The notes under the pieces were generated by a model that did not search any database, had not been told where the DNA came from, and saw only the letters and a program-made list of their open reading frames with translations. 43,976 nucleotides of DNA, taken from positions 1 to 43,976 of the forward strand of contig ATWE01000028.1 of NCBI GenBank assembly GCA_000421085.1. Direction: 5' to 3'. This document shows positions 24,730 through 32,741 of the stretch, piece by piece. Numbering within the stretch: position 1 is the first letter of the stretch; the number at the start of each line of letters is the position of its first letter. The stretch comes from Ensifer sp. USDA 6670. Lineage in GTDB: Bacteria > Pseudomonadota > Alphaproteobacteria > Rhizobiales > Rhizobiaceae. A program made the translations under genes and the position numbers.

Positions 24730-25611
24730 TTATTTCAGGACGAGCCAGCCGGAAAGCACGATGACGAGCGCGCCTGCGACCGTGTGCAGTTCGATGGGGG
24801 CGGCAAAGAACAGCGACCCGTAGAGGCAGCCCCAGACGATCTGGCTGTATTGGAAAGGCGCAACCACCGAGGCGTCGCCCATACGGAAGGCGCGCACCAG
24901 CAGCAGATGACCGCCGAGCATGAAGAGGCCGGCGAAGAAGGCGATCAGCAGATCGCCCGGCCCGACCGGTGCCAATCCGCCGCCGGTCGACGCAACAGCG
25001 AGCGCGACCGCAGCGAGCACGACGAGCAGCGTCGAGACGAGGGCAAGGTCGCTCTCCGTCGCCTTGGCACGGCGCAGCAGCACGAGCGAGAGCGCAAAGA
25101 CGAGAGCCGACCCCGCCGCCGCGGCGTGACCGAGATTGAGCGGCGCGATCCCCGGCCTGAGCGCAACCGCAACCCCGAGGAAGCCGACGACCACGCCACA
25201 CCAGGCAAGCACGGACAGGCGTTCAGCAAGCAGGGCAAAGGCCAGCACCGCCACAAGAACCGGAGTGAGGAAGGCGAGCAGATAGGCTTCCGACAGCGGC
25301 AGCACCGAAAATGCGTAGTGGATCAGAAGCGTATCGACGGCGAGCAGGAACGCCCTCAGGAGCGCGAGCCCCGGATGACGCGGCCTGAGCGACGCCGTAG
25401 TTCCGGTGACGCCGGCGTAGACGGCAAGCATCGCGAGCGCCGCAAGCGTCACCATGAAGGTCACCTGCGGCACCTCGAAGCGCTCTGCAAGAAGCTTCAC
25501 CAGCACATCCGTGCCCGAAAAGACGGCGAAGGCCAGGAAACCCAGCGCGGCAGCGCGCAGGTTGCGCGGCATGCCGGCCGCGGCCGGCGCGACAGTCGCG
25601 TCAACGGACAT
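24730..25611 (-). CDS. EamA/DMT-family transporter
   Basis: 293 aa, about ten hydrophobic segments in two EamA repeats (e.g. [40 protein letters not shown]; second repeat [22 protein letters not shown]). Drug/metabolite superfamily members often export amino acids or metabolites. It starts 11 bp inside the permease gene and ends 14 bp before the ATPase start, so it is embedded in an importer operon, which suggests it releases a catabolic end product (perhaps the amine or amino acid) or guards against excess uptake. Substrate not shown by sequence. Confidence 0.88.
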   Translation of the reverse strand: MSVDATVAPAAAGMPRNLRAAALGFLAFAVFSGTDVLVKLLAERFEVPQVTFMVTLAALAMLAVYAGVTGTTASLRPRHPGLALLRAFLLAVDTLLIHYAFSVLPLSEAYLLAFLTPVLVAVLAFALLAERLSVLAWCGVVVGFLGVAVALRPGIAPLNLGHAAAAGSALVFALSLVLLRRAKATESDLALVSTLLVVLAAVALAVASTGGGLAPVGPGDLLIAFFAGLFMLGGHLLLVRAFRMGDASVVAPFQYSQIVWGCLYGSLFFAAPIELHTVAGALVIVLSGWLVLK

Positions 25612-26572
25612 TGAAGCGTCCGAACCGTGCTTCGATACGCGATTGCATATATTCGAGGCCGATCGAAAGGATCCAGTAGATCATGGAGGCTGTGATCAGC
25701 ATTTCGATGTGGCGGAACTCGGTCTGACCCTGGGTGCGGGCGAGATACATCAGTTCCCAGACGCCGACGACGGAGATCAGCGAGGAATCCTTCAGCATCG
25801 CGATGAACTGGTTTCCGGTCGGCGGGATGATCACACGCATCGCCTGCGGCAGGATCACCAGGCCCATCGTCTGGCTCGGGCTCAAGCCGAGCGCGGTCGC
25901 ACCTTCCGTCTGCCCACGCGGAATGCTCTCGATCCCCGCCCGGAAGATTTCGGTCATATAAGCGCCGTAGCAGAGCGAGAGCGCAAGGATGCCGGCCGGC
26001 ACGGCGCTGATGACGTAACCCACCTGCGGCAGACCGAGATAGATGATGTAAATCTGCATCAGGAGCGGCAGGCCGCGAAAGAGCGACGTGTAGAAGGTGG
26101 CAAGGCCGTAGATCACACCATTCTTCGACAGTTTGGCAATCGCGCCCACAAGCGCGATGACGGTCGCGACAGCGATCGAGATCACCGAGATGTAGAGCGT
26201 GGTGACGACGCCCTGCGAAATCAGGAAGCTGATCTTCTTGGCGATGAAGGCAAAGGAAAGATTGAAGGAATAGAAGAAGAGCATCAGCAGCGCGAAGAGC
26301 TCCAGCCACACGCCGGCCACCTGCCAGGCGCGAGGCAGCTGCCGCAGGGCCTTCCAGTTCAGCGCCGCTATCACGGCGATCATCACCGCGCTGACCAGTC
26401 GCCCGAGCGCGGGATTGGCGGCCAGCCACTCCGAGCTCGTCGGCAGCACGAGGCCGATCCAGGCCGGGCTTACACCCAGGCTGTAGACCGTCAGGGTTAT
26501 CAGCGCGAGCAGGAGAAACATCCCGGTGCGTCGCGCTGCGTCCGGATATGTCAGAATCATACGACCGATCAT
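25601..26572 (-). CDS. Polar amino-acid ABC importer, permease subunit (His/Glu/Gln/Arg type)
   Basis: 323 aa. The N-terminal ~100 residues add about three extra hydrophobic segments; the C-terminal ~215 residues are the usual HisMQ-type permease domain (GVVTTLYISVISIAVATVIALV, SLFRGLPLLMQIYIIYLGLP) with the EAA loop GIESIPRGQTEGATALGLS for ATPase contact. Start at ATG 26572 after GGAGAG. Only one permease gene is present, so it probably acts as a homodimer. 17 bp after the oxidase gene. Confidence 0.93.
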   Translation of the reverse strand: MIGRMILTYPDAARRTGMFLLLALITLTVYSLGVSPAWIGLVLPTSSEWLAANPALGRLVSAVMIAVIAALNWKALRQLPRAWQVAGVWLELFALLMLFFYSFNLSFAFIAKKISFLISQGVVTTLYISVISIAVATVIALVGAIAKLSKNGVIYGLATFYTSLFRGLPLLMQIYIIYLGLPQVGYVISAVPAGILALSLCYGAYMTEIFRAGIESIPRGQTEGATALGLSPSQTMGLVILPQAMRVIIPPTGNQFIAMLKDSSLISVVGVWELMYLARTQGQTEFRHIEMLITASMIYWILSIGLEYMQSRIEARFGRFNVR

Positions 26573-26589
26573 TTGGTTCTCTCCGGCAT

Positions 26590-27870
26590 TCAGGCCGCGC
26601 GCTCGCGCCACCAGTCTTGAGCTTGCAGTTTCCAGTAGGTGAGCTGGGCTACCGCCAGTCCGGCATAGCCGCCGGCCCAGACGAGCCCGAAGGGCTTGAA
26701 CAGCTTGTAGCGGTCGGACTGCCCCAGAATGCCTTCGGCCACGAGCTTCCCGCCGATGGCGGTCGTGTTGAGCCCGTGACCGCCAAAGGCCGTGCAATGC
26801 CATACGCCGGCTTGCATCTCGCCGATCTGTGGCATGAGATGGCGCGCGTAGGACATCAGTCCCGACCAGGCGAGCTCGGTCTTCAGATCCTTCAGCTGCG
26901 GATAGGTCCCGACCATTTCGCGCCGCAGTTCCCCGGCCAAGGCTGCCGGCGACGCCGCGCGGGTGGTGATGCGCCCACCCCAAAGCAGGCGTTTCCCGCC
27001 TTCGACCAGGCGGTAGTAGTCGCCGGCGCGGCGGTTGTCGCCGATCGCGTCCGTGGTGGCGATGGCGGCACGAATGAGTTCCGGCGCTTCCTCGCTCAAC
27101 ATGACATAGGTCGCGATCGGCAGGAACGAACGTTTCAGCCGGTCATTCAAAGAGCCCGTGTAGCCGCCGGTGGTGAACACGACATGACGCGCTCTGGCAA
27201 TCCCACCCGACGTGGACACCGTCTTCTCGGCACCGTCGAGCATGCTCCCGGTCGCCGCCGAACCTTCATAGATTCGGCCGCCAAGGCGTTCGATCTCGCG
27301 CGCCAGTCCGCGAAGATAGTTGAGCGGGTGCATGTGGAAGGCTTTGGGGTCGCGCAAGGCGTGGAAATAGCGGTTCGACTTCAACACCGAACGGACCTCG
27401 TCGGTGGAGAGATAGTCGAGCTCATAGCCGTAGATGCGCCTCATCTCGTCGGCATGCGCTTTCAGGCTTCCGCCCTCGTCGTAGCGCAATACGCTCGTGA
27501 TGCCGGCCTGCGGCCTCGCCTCCTCGAGCTTCAGCGTCTCGATCGTCTCGCGAACGAATTCGACGCCCTCAATCGAAAGCCGGTGTATCTGCCGTGCCGC
27601 TTCGGTCCCGGCCATACGGGCGATGTTGTCGCTGCCGGTGGCAAAACCCGGGCTGACGAAACCGCCATTGCGGCCGGAGGCCCCGAAGCCGACGCTTTCG
27701 GCCTCGAGAACGATAACCGACTGCCCGGCGCGCGCCAGCTGCAACGCCGTCGTCAGACCGGCGAGCCCGCCGCCGATGATCACGGTATCGCATTCGACCG
27801 TCCCGGAGAGGGCCGGTCTGACATTCGTTTCAGCTATTGTCTGCTTGTAATAGGTATTGGGATAGGACAT
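26590..27870 (-). CDS. FAD-dependent oxidoreductase, DadA/PuuB-like (DAO family)
   Basis: 426 aa. N-terminal FAD-binding motif VIIGGGLAGLTTALQLARAG (31-49) with ribose-binding E56, then SGRNGG (65-70), a signature of the PuuB/OrdL group of amine and amino-acid oxidases. The C-terminal GLVWAGGYAGLAVAQ is atypical. Members oxidise secondary amines or D/N-substituted amino acids. Within an amino-acid importer operon sharing an operator with FrlB/FrlD it may oxidatively cleave an imported N-glycosylated or N-alkylated amino acid, giving an alternative to the kinase/deglycase route. Opine-type substrates are plausible; none is proven. Confidence 0.85.
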   Translation of the reverse strand: MSYPNTYYKQTIAETNVRPALSGTVECDTVIIGGGLAGLTTALQLARAGQSVIVLEAESVGFGASGRNGGFVSPGFATGSDNIARMAGTEAARQIHRLSIEGVEFVRETIETLKLEEARPQAGITSVLRYDEGGSLKAHADEMRRIYGYELDYLSTDEVRSVLKSNRYFHALRDPKAFHMHPLNYLRGLAREIERLGGRIYEGSAATGSMLDGAEKTVSTSGGIARARHVVFTTGGYTGSLNDRLKRSFLPIATYVMLSEEAPELIRAAIATTDAIGDNRRAGDYYRLVEGGKRLLWGGRITTRAASPAALAGELRREMVGTYPQLKDLKTELAWSGLMSYARHLMPQIGEMQAGVWHCTAFGGHGLNTTAIGGKLVAEGILGQSDRYKLFKPFGLVWAGGYAGLAVAQLTYWKLQAQDWWRERAA

Positions 27871-27937
27871 TTTCTCTCGCCCGTCGACCGCGGTGGCAGG
27901 GCGGAGGGGCGGCGAACCGCCCCCCGCATGTATCGGT

Positions 27938-28765
27938 TCAGTCGGCGCTATAGTCCTTGCCGTACCACTTGGTGGTCAGCGTCGCGAGCGTGCCGTCTTT
28001 CTTCATCTCGTCGATGATGGAACCCACCTTCTTCGTCCAGTCCGGATCGACTTTTTCGGCGATGACCACCAGCGGCTCCCTGAAGGCATACTCACCCTCG
28101 AGGACGCGCAGCGGATAGCCGTTCTTCACCGCGTTGAGCGCAGTTTGCTCCGGCGCGATGACCGCATCGAGGCGCACACCGTCGCCAAGACGCAGATCGT
28201 CGAAGGGCAGCATGGAGTCGGCGAAGGTGCGGATCTCGCCCGGCTCGATCTTGTATTCGATCGGCGGCAGGCCCGGCGCATCGATCTCCAGCTGGCGGCG
28301 GATGAAATCTTCCGACGTGGTCGCCGTTTCAACCCCAATGATCTTGCCGTTCAGGTCCGCGACGGATTTCGCCTGGCTGTCCTTGTGCAGCACGTAAACA
28401 TAGGGGCTGAAGTAGTAGATGCCGGCGAAATCGATGACTTGGGCACGCGCCTTGGTCGGGGTGACGGAGCCGACACCCAAATCGTAGCGCCCTTGCCAAC
28501 GGCCGCCGGTCAAGGTCGCCCAGTCGGGCGTTTCGAAGCTCACTTCGACGCCGAGGCGCTTGGCGATCTCCTTGGAGACGTCGATATCGAAACCGACCAG
28601 CTCGTTGCTGTCGTCGAGATAGCTCTGGGGCGGCCAGCCGCTGTTTGTGGCGACCACCATGGCCTTCTTGCCCATGACCCGGTCGAGCGTCTCACCCGCC
28701 TGTGCGGCAGTTACGAACGCCAGCGCGGCAACGCCTATGGCAAGCTTTGCAAATAGTCCTTTCAC
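27938..28765 (-). CDS. Polar amino-acid ABC importer, periplasmic binding protein
   Basis: 275 aa, family 3 solute-binding protein. Signal peptide 1-23 (MKGLFAKLAIGVAALAF..., AQA before G24). Domains follow the usual order with GFDIDVSKEIAKRLGVEVSF, PTKARAQVIDFAGIYYFSPYVYVL and DLNGKIIGVETATTSEDF; the VTPTKAR loop replaces the common TxTPER loop that binds the alpha-amino-acid head, leaving Arg for the carboxylate. First gene of the operon, with a hairpin at 28793-28836 and GntR-type site 3 at 28892-28902 upstream. It would bind the amino-acid-like part of the substrate. Confidence 0.93.
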   Translation of the reverse strand: MKGLFAKLAIGVAALAFVTAAQAGETLDRVMGKKAMVVATNSGWPPQSYLDDSNELVGFDIDVSKEIAKRLGVEVSFETPDWATLTGGRWQGRYDLGVGSVTPTKARAQVIDFAGIYYFSPYVYVLHKDSQAKSVADLNGKIIGVETATTSEDFIRRQLEIDAPGLPPIEYKIEPGEIRTFADSMLPFDDLRLGDGVRLDAVIAPEQTALNAVKNGYPLRVLEGEYAFREPLVVIAEKVDPDWTKKVGSIIDEMKKDGTLATLTTKWYGKDYSAD

Positions 28766-28792
28766 GCAATCCTCCTCTTCGATCGGTCAGCC

Positions 28793-28836
28793 CTACAGCG
28801 TCGCGCGTCTTGCAAGGCGCGCAAAGGTCGCTGTAG
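28793..28836 (-). repeat. Leader stem-loop before the binding-protein gene
   Basis: Outer arms CTACAGCG (28793-28800) and CGCTGTAG (28829-28836), inner arms GCGCG (28803-28807) and CGCGC (28818-28822). It lies 28 bp upstream of the ATG. The sequence, including the following GCACT..TTGCTGCATG, resembles a palindromic element I recall as frequent between rhizobial genes, so it is probably a dispersed repeat that now forms a leader hairpin. Confidence 0.55.
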
Positions 28837-28891
28837 CACTGCGACTTGCTGCATGGTCGAAAGGAACATGCAGCGTGCTCCCAGTTATAAG

Positions 28892-28902
28892 ATGTCTGAC
28901 AA
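28892..28902. promoter_or_regulatory. GntR operator candidate 3 (ATGTCTGACAA)
   Basis: ATGTCTGACAA with palindromic core TGTC-T-GACA. One mismatch to site 1 (TTGTCTGACAA). It lies 127 bp upstream of the binding-protein start, within the likely promoter. It suggests the importer operon is co-regulated with frlB-frlD 8 kb away. The rest of the 28766-29155 spacer carries the leader hairpin and a distal hairpin but no gene. Confidence 0.55.
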
Positions 28903-29093
28903 CTGAATTAGTAAATCCTGCTGACGCGGTGTCAAGGCCGCATGGCGCGCAGGTCCATGAAACGAAATGATGAGACTATGCGAATCGGTGATGGCCTCGG
29001 CCGGAGTGCGACGAAAACAGGCGGGGTTGAAAGCGACGGCGTGGAGCCAAGCCTACACACTATCCTGAAAGCGCGCCGAGGGGTGCACGCGGA

Positions 29094-29128
29094 GAGGCGG
29101 GGGCCGGCTTCCGCCTGAGCCCCGCCTC
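29094..29128 (-). terminator. Strong hairpin after the Opp/GDPD/epimerase operon
   Basis: GAGGCGGGG (29094-29102) and CCCCGCCTC (29120-29128) are perfect 9-bp arms, 28 bp beyond the epimerase stop in the minus direction. No T-tract, but well placed as the operon end. Confidence 0.5.
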
Positions 29129-29155
29129 GCATGTAACGAGAACTTCAGATCGCGA

Positions 29156-30070
29156 TCACTCGGCAGCCGTTGCGGTGCGGCCGCCATTGAGCAAGATCAG
29201 CCCTTGCGCACGCTTCAGGCATTCGGCCTGCTCGTTCCGGTAGCGCGGGCCGATCTCCATCATCAGCACTGTCTCGGGCAGGAAATCCAGTTCACCGAAA
29301 ATATCCTCCCAGTCGATGTCGCCCCACCCGAGCGGCATGTGCAGGTCACCGATGCCGAGTGCCGTCGCCTCCTGCGGATAGAACGCCTGATAAAAGGCCT
29401 GCGGACGGCCGAAGGAATCGTGGACGTGGAGGTGCCCGGCAACGGGCGCCATGGCGCGGATCTGCTCGCGAAAATTCAAGCCGCGATAGGTGGACTCGAT
29501 ATAGGCATGACTGAAATCGATCAGCGCCACCAGATTGGAATGGTCGACGGCCCTCACCGTCTCGGCGATCTCGGCCGGTGTCTGGCGATACTGTCCCGGT
29601 GCCGTCGAAAAGATATTCTCGAGCGCTATGCGGACGCCGTAGGGGCGTGCAAATTCCGCGAGCTCGAACAAAGCGTCACGCTCGCGCCGGTCTGCCTCCG
29701 CCCGCTCGAAAAGCTGCTCGGCGCGCAGGTGACCGCCGTGCTGAACGATGATGCCGGCGCCGATACGATCGCAGATCTCGACAAGGGCCTTTGCCGCCTC
29801 CAGCTGATGGCCCGCCGTTGCCGGATCCATGAAGTTCGAGGAAACGAGGCCGTGAACCGTATAGCGAAAGGGAAACTGGCGGGTCAGCGCCACAAGCCGC
29901 TCCACGCGCTCCTTGATCAATCTTCCGCCGGCGATGAGGTCGATGCTGGTCAGGCCAAGTTCGACCGTGTCGACGCCGAGATCCCTCAGTCGGCGCAGGT
30001 CGGCCTCGAGGCTCTCCACTTCGCCGTCGACGGAACCCGAACTGAAGCCGGTTGCGATGATATTGCTCAT
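29156..30070 (-). CDS. Sugar-phosphate isomerase/epimerase-type TIM barrel
   Basis: 304 aa of the xylose isomerase-like/AP endonuclease 2 superfamily. Metal-site motifs occur in barrel order: IALENIF (Glu), ALIDFSHAY (Asp-His), HLHVHDS (His-Asp) and VLMMEIGP (Glu). Such enzymes isomerise or epimerise sugars, ketoses or inositol derivatives. ATG follows AAGGGG. Last gene of the minus operon, after a GDPD and Opp importer, so it probably processes the sugar released from an imported phosphodiester or glycoside. The precise reaction cannot be read from sequence. Confidence 0.85.
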   Translation of the reverse strand: MSNIIATGFSSGSVDGEVESLEADLRRLRDLGVDTVELGLTSIDLIAGGRLIKERVERLVALTRQFPFRYTVHGLVSSNFMDPATAGHQLEAAKALVEICDRIGAGIIVQHGGHLRAEQLFERAEADRRERDALFELAEFARPYGVRIALENIFSTAPGQYRQTPAEIAETVRAVDHSNLVALIDFSHAYIESTYRGLNFREQIRAMAPVAGHLHVHDSFGRPQAFYQAFYPQEATALGIGDLHMPLGWGDIDWEDIFGELDFLPETVLMMEIGPRYRNEQAECLKRAQGLILLNGGRTATAAE

Positions 30071-30120
30071 TGATTGTCCCCTTTGAGATCACCGGCCACG
30101 ACCGGACGAGAAAATACGCG

Positions 30121-30155
30121 TTTCCGTTCGGAAACCGCTACGACTTTTCCTCTAA
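30121..30155. repeat. Short palindromic repeat over the GDPD stop codon
   Basis: TTTCCG-TT-CGGAAA hairpin followed by ACCGCTACGACTTTTCCTC, related to the element at 22975-23013. It overlaps the last codons and stop of the GDPD gene on the minus strand, with the hairpin just after the stop, so insertion may have reset that gene's C-terminus (LEEKS). Confidence 0.5.
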
Positions 30156-30905
30156 GCGCTTTGATACGACTTCGGCGTCACGTAGACCGAGCGCCAGATC
30201 GGGACTGTCGGAGGTCAGATGCCCGATTCCCCTTTCGAGCCAGCGGCGGATGCCCGCTTCCTCGTTGAGGGTCCATACGCAAAGCCGCTCCATGGGCACC
30301 GAGCTGCGGATAAGTTCCCACTCATCCGCCATCAATTCGTGGTGGACCGCGACGATGTCCACGAGGTCGTCCGCGGCCGGAAGAAAGGCAGCGAGACCGC
30401 CTTGCCGTGCCGCCCAGTCGGCATTGACCGAGACGAGACGCGCGACATGCGGCGCATGGAGGCGGCAATCCTCAAGGACCGATATATCGAAGGACGTGAG
30501 ATGGGAGCGGTGGTCGACGCCGAAGCGCCGCAGCTCCTCCGCTACTCGGCCGGCGATGCCAGGGTAAGGCGTTCCCGTTTCATCGGACTTGATCTCGACA
30601 TGCAAGGGAAATCCGTTCCTGCCTGCAAATATGCCCAGCACGTCGCTCAATGTTGGAATGCTCTCGTCCGTATCGCGCAACCGCGTCGCCAGCCGCCCCT
30701 CGGGAGAGAGCCGGCGCACGGGTCCGGTCGCGTGTACGGTCCTGTCGAGCGTGGCGTCGTGGATGACGAGCAACTCTCCTGAATCGGTCAGGTGCACGTC
30801 GAACTCGATGGCATCGACGCCGAGCCGCAACGCGTTGCGGAAACCCGTGAGCGAATTTTCCGGCCAGAGATTGCGGGCGCCGCGGTGGCCGATGATTTTC
30901 GTCAT
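30138..30905 (-). CDS. Glycerophosphodiester phosphodiesterase (GDPD), copy 1
   Basis: 255 aa, single GDPD TIM barrel without signal peptide, so cytoplasmic. Catalytic residues complete: H7-R8 (GHRGA), PEN (15-17), E34-x-D36 (IEFDVHLT), H49-D50 (VIHDATLDRT), E104/K106 (LHVEIKSD). Cleaves a glycerol- or sugar-phosphodiester to a phosphomonoester plus alcohol. Start at ATG 30905, 10 bp after the permease stop with GAGGA upstream; the open frame upstream lies inside the permease. In the operon with an Opp-type importer it likely acts on the imported substrate, as AccF does for agrocinopines. Confidence 0.92.
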   Translation of the reverse strand: MTKIIGHRGARNLWPENSLTGFRNALRLGVDAIEFDVHLTDSGELLVIHDATLDRTVHATGPVRRLSPEGRLATRLRDTDESIPTLSDVLGIFAGRNGFPLHVEIKSDETGTPYPGIAGRVAEELRRFGVDHRSHLTSFDISVLEDCRLHAPHVARLVSVNADWAARQGGLAAFLPAADDLVDIVAVHHELMADEWELIRSSVPMERLCVWTLNEEAGIRRWLERGIGHLTSDSPDLALGLRDAEVVSKRLEEKS

Positions 30906-30915
30906 GGATTGGTCC

Positions 30916-31797
30916 TCAACGCACGGTGGGATCGAGCTTGTCGCGAAGCCAGTCGCCGACAAGCGAAATGGAAAGGGTCGTGAGCATGATGACGGCAGCC
31001 GGAGCGAGCATGATCCAGGGAGCGCGGGTCAGATATTCGCGTCCGAAGCCGACCATGTTGCCGAGGCTCGTTTCCGGCGGCTGCACGCCGAGACCGAGGA
31101 ATGACAGCCCGCTTTCCATCAGGATGATCTCCGGAAACGTCAGCGTCATCGAAACGATCAGCGTCGATGCGACATTGGGCAGGATATGGCGGAGATAGAC
31201 CCGCGCCGGGGTGGCGCCGAGCTGCACCACCGCGGCAGCATAGCCCTGCGCCCCGGCCGAAATCGCCAGGCCGCGGGCGATGCGCGCGTAGCGTTCCCAG
31301 CCGTAGAAGCCCATGAGACAGACGAGCAGCACCATGGAGGAGCCGAAGAAGGCCAGCACCGCCAGCGACATGATGAGAAACGGCAGGGCCGCCTGGAAAT
31401 CGGCAAGCGCGAGTACCAGATGCTCGGTCAGTCCCCGAAACCGCGCTGCCGCGAAACCGAGCGCCGTGCCGAACACCGCCGAAAGCACCGTCGCACCGAA
31501 GGCGATGATCAGCGAGACGCGGATCGACTGGATCAGCCGCGACAGCACGTCCCGGCCGAGCTCGTCGGTGCCGAGCAAGTGCTTGAGCGTTCCGGGCGCC
31601 GATAGCCGGCTCGTCAGGTCCATCGCCGTGATGTCATAGGGCCGCAGGTAGCCGGCAAAAAGCGCGATGACGATCATCGCTGCGAGCCAGAGGAAGCCGA
31701 ACGCCACCGAAAGAGGCACTTTGCGGCGAAGGAACGAAATCGAGCCTCGCAGCCATCCTGCAAGAGGCGATCTCTCTGCCAGATCAACGGAAGCCAT
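30916..31797 (-). CDS. Oligopeptide/opine-type ABC importer, permease (DppC/OppC class)
   Basis: 293 aa, about six membrane segments, N-terminal OppC-type extension and the conserved LLGTDELGRDVLSRLIQS motif; the EAA loop is near GAQGYAAAVVQLGATPARVYLRHILPN. Start at ATG 31797 after AAGGAG; upstream in-frame sequence lies within the other permease. Pairs with the DppB-like permease 17 bp upstream. Confidence 0.93.
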   Translation of the reverse strand: MASVDLAERSPLAGWLRGSISFLRRKVPLSVAFGFLWLAAMIVIALFAGYLRPYDITAMDLTSRLSAPGTLKHLLGTDELGRDVLSRLIQSIRVSLIIAFGATVLSAVFGTALGFAAARFRGLTEHLVLALADFQAALPFLIMSLAVLAFFGSSMVLLVCLMGFYGWERYARIARGLAISAGAQGYAAAVVQLGATPARVYLRHILPNVASTLIVSMTLTFPEIILMESGLSFLGLGVQPPETSLGNMVGFGREYLTRAPWIMLAPAAVIMLTTLSISLVGDWLRDKLDPTVR

Positions 31798-31814
31798 AAT
31801 GCATCTCCTTGGAT

Positions 31815-32741
31815 CTAATGCCCGGCATGCGAACGCAGCCGCGGGTCGAGCCAGCCATAGAGCAGGTCGACGACGAGGTTCGACATCACCATTGCCGCAG
31901 CGATGATCAGCAGGATGCACTGAACGACGGCGAGGTCGCGGTTGCTGACCGAAACGATCAGCAGCCGCCCGATGCCGGGCCAGGAGAAGATCGACTCCAC
32001 CACCACCGCGCCGGCGATCAGCGACCCGACCATGAAGCCGACGATGGTGACGATCGGGACCGCGGCGTTGGGAAGCGCATGGCTCCAGATGACGTCGCGC
32101 CATTTCAGCCCCTTCGCCGAGGCGGTGCGGATGTAGGGCTGCCCAAGCACCTCGATCATGGCGCTGCGCGAGAAACGGGCAAGAATGCCGATCCCGCCGA
32201 TGCTCATCGTGATCGTCGGCAGAATCCCATGCATCCAGGTATCCTGCCCGCCGGACGGCAGCACGCCGAGAAGAACCGAAAAGATCAGTACGAGCACGAG
32301 GCCCATGACGAAGGACGGAACGGTAAAACCGATGATCGCCAGCGTGATCACGCCGCGGTCGGCGAAGCTCTGGCGGTGGAGCGCGGCATAGACGCCGGCG
32401 GGGATACCGATCATCAGCTTCAGGATGAGCGCCGGAAGCGTCAATTGCAGCGTCGCCGGCACCCGCTCCAGAACCAGTCGGAGCGCCGAGGCCTTGTCGC
32501 GCATCGACACGCCGAAATCTCCGGTGAAGATCGACTTGATATAGGCGAGGTATTGTATCCAGATGGGTTGGTCGAGGCCCCAGGTTTTGCGGAACGCGTC
32601 GACGGCGTCCTGCGGCACATCGGGACCGAGCATCACCTGGGCCGGATCGCCCGACATGCGCAGCACGACGAAAGCGAAGGTCACGACGGCCAGGATCGTA
32701 ATCACGGCGCGCATCAGACGCACGAAAACGAAGCGGATCAT
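31815..32741 (-). CDS. Oligopeptide/opine-type ABC importer, permease (DppB/OppB class)
   Basis: 308 aa, typical DppB with N-terminal segment RLMRAVITILAVVTFAFVVLRMSGDPA, about six segments, and the EAA loop PYIRTASAKGLKWRDVIWSHALPNA. Start ATG overlaps the upstream ATPase stop as ATGA (32738-32741) with GAGGAG upstream. Forms the channel with the DppC-like subunit. Confidence 0.93.
   Translation of the reverse strand: MIRFVFVRLMRAVITILAVVTFAFVVLRMSGDPAQVMLGPDVPQDAVDAFRKTWGLDQPIWIQYLAYIKSIFTGDFGVSMRDKASALRLVLERVPATLQLTLPALILKLMIGIPAGVYAALHRQSFADRGVITLAIIGFTVPSFVMGLVLVLIFSVLLGVLPSGGQDTWMHGILPTITMSIGGIGILARFSRSAMIEVLGQPYIRTASAKGLKWRDVIWSHALPNAAVPIVTIVGFMVGSLIAGAVVVESIFSWPGIGRLLIVSVSNRDLAVVQCILLIIAAAMVMSNLVVDLLYGWLDPRLRSHAGH

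Noticed and set aside
24706..25614. 302-aa highly charged open frame on the plus strand
   Set aside because: Antisense to the EamA transporter; charge pattern is the mirror of hydrophobic codons.
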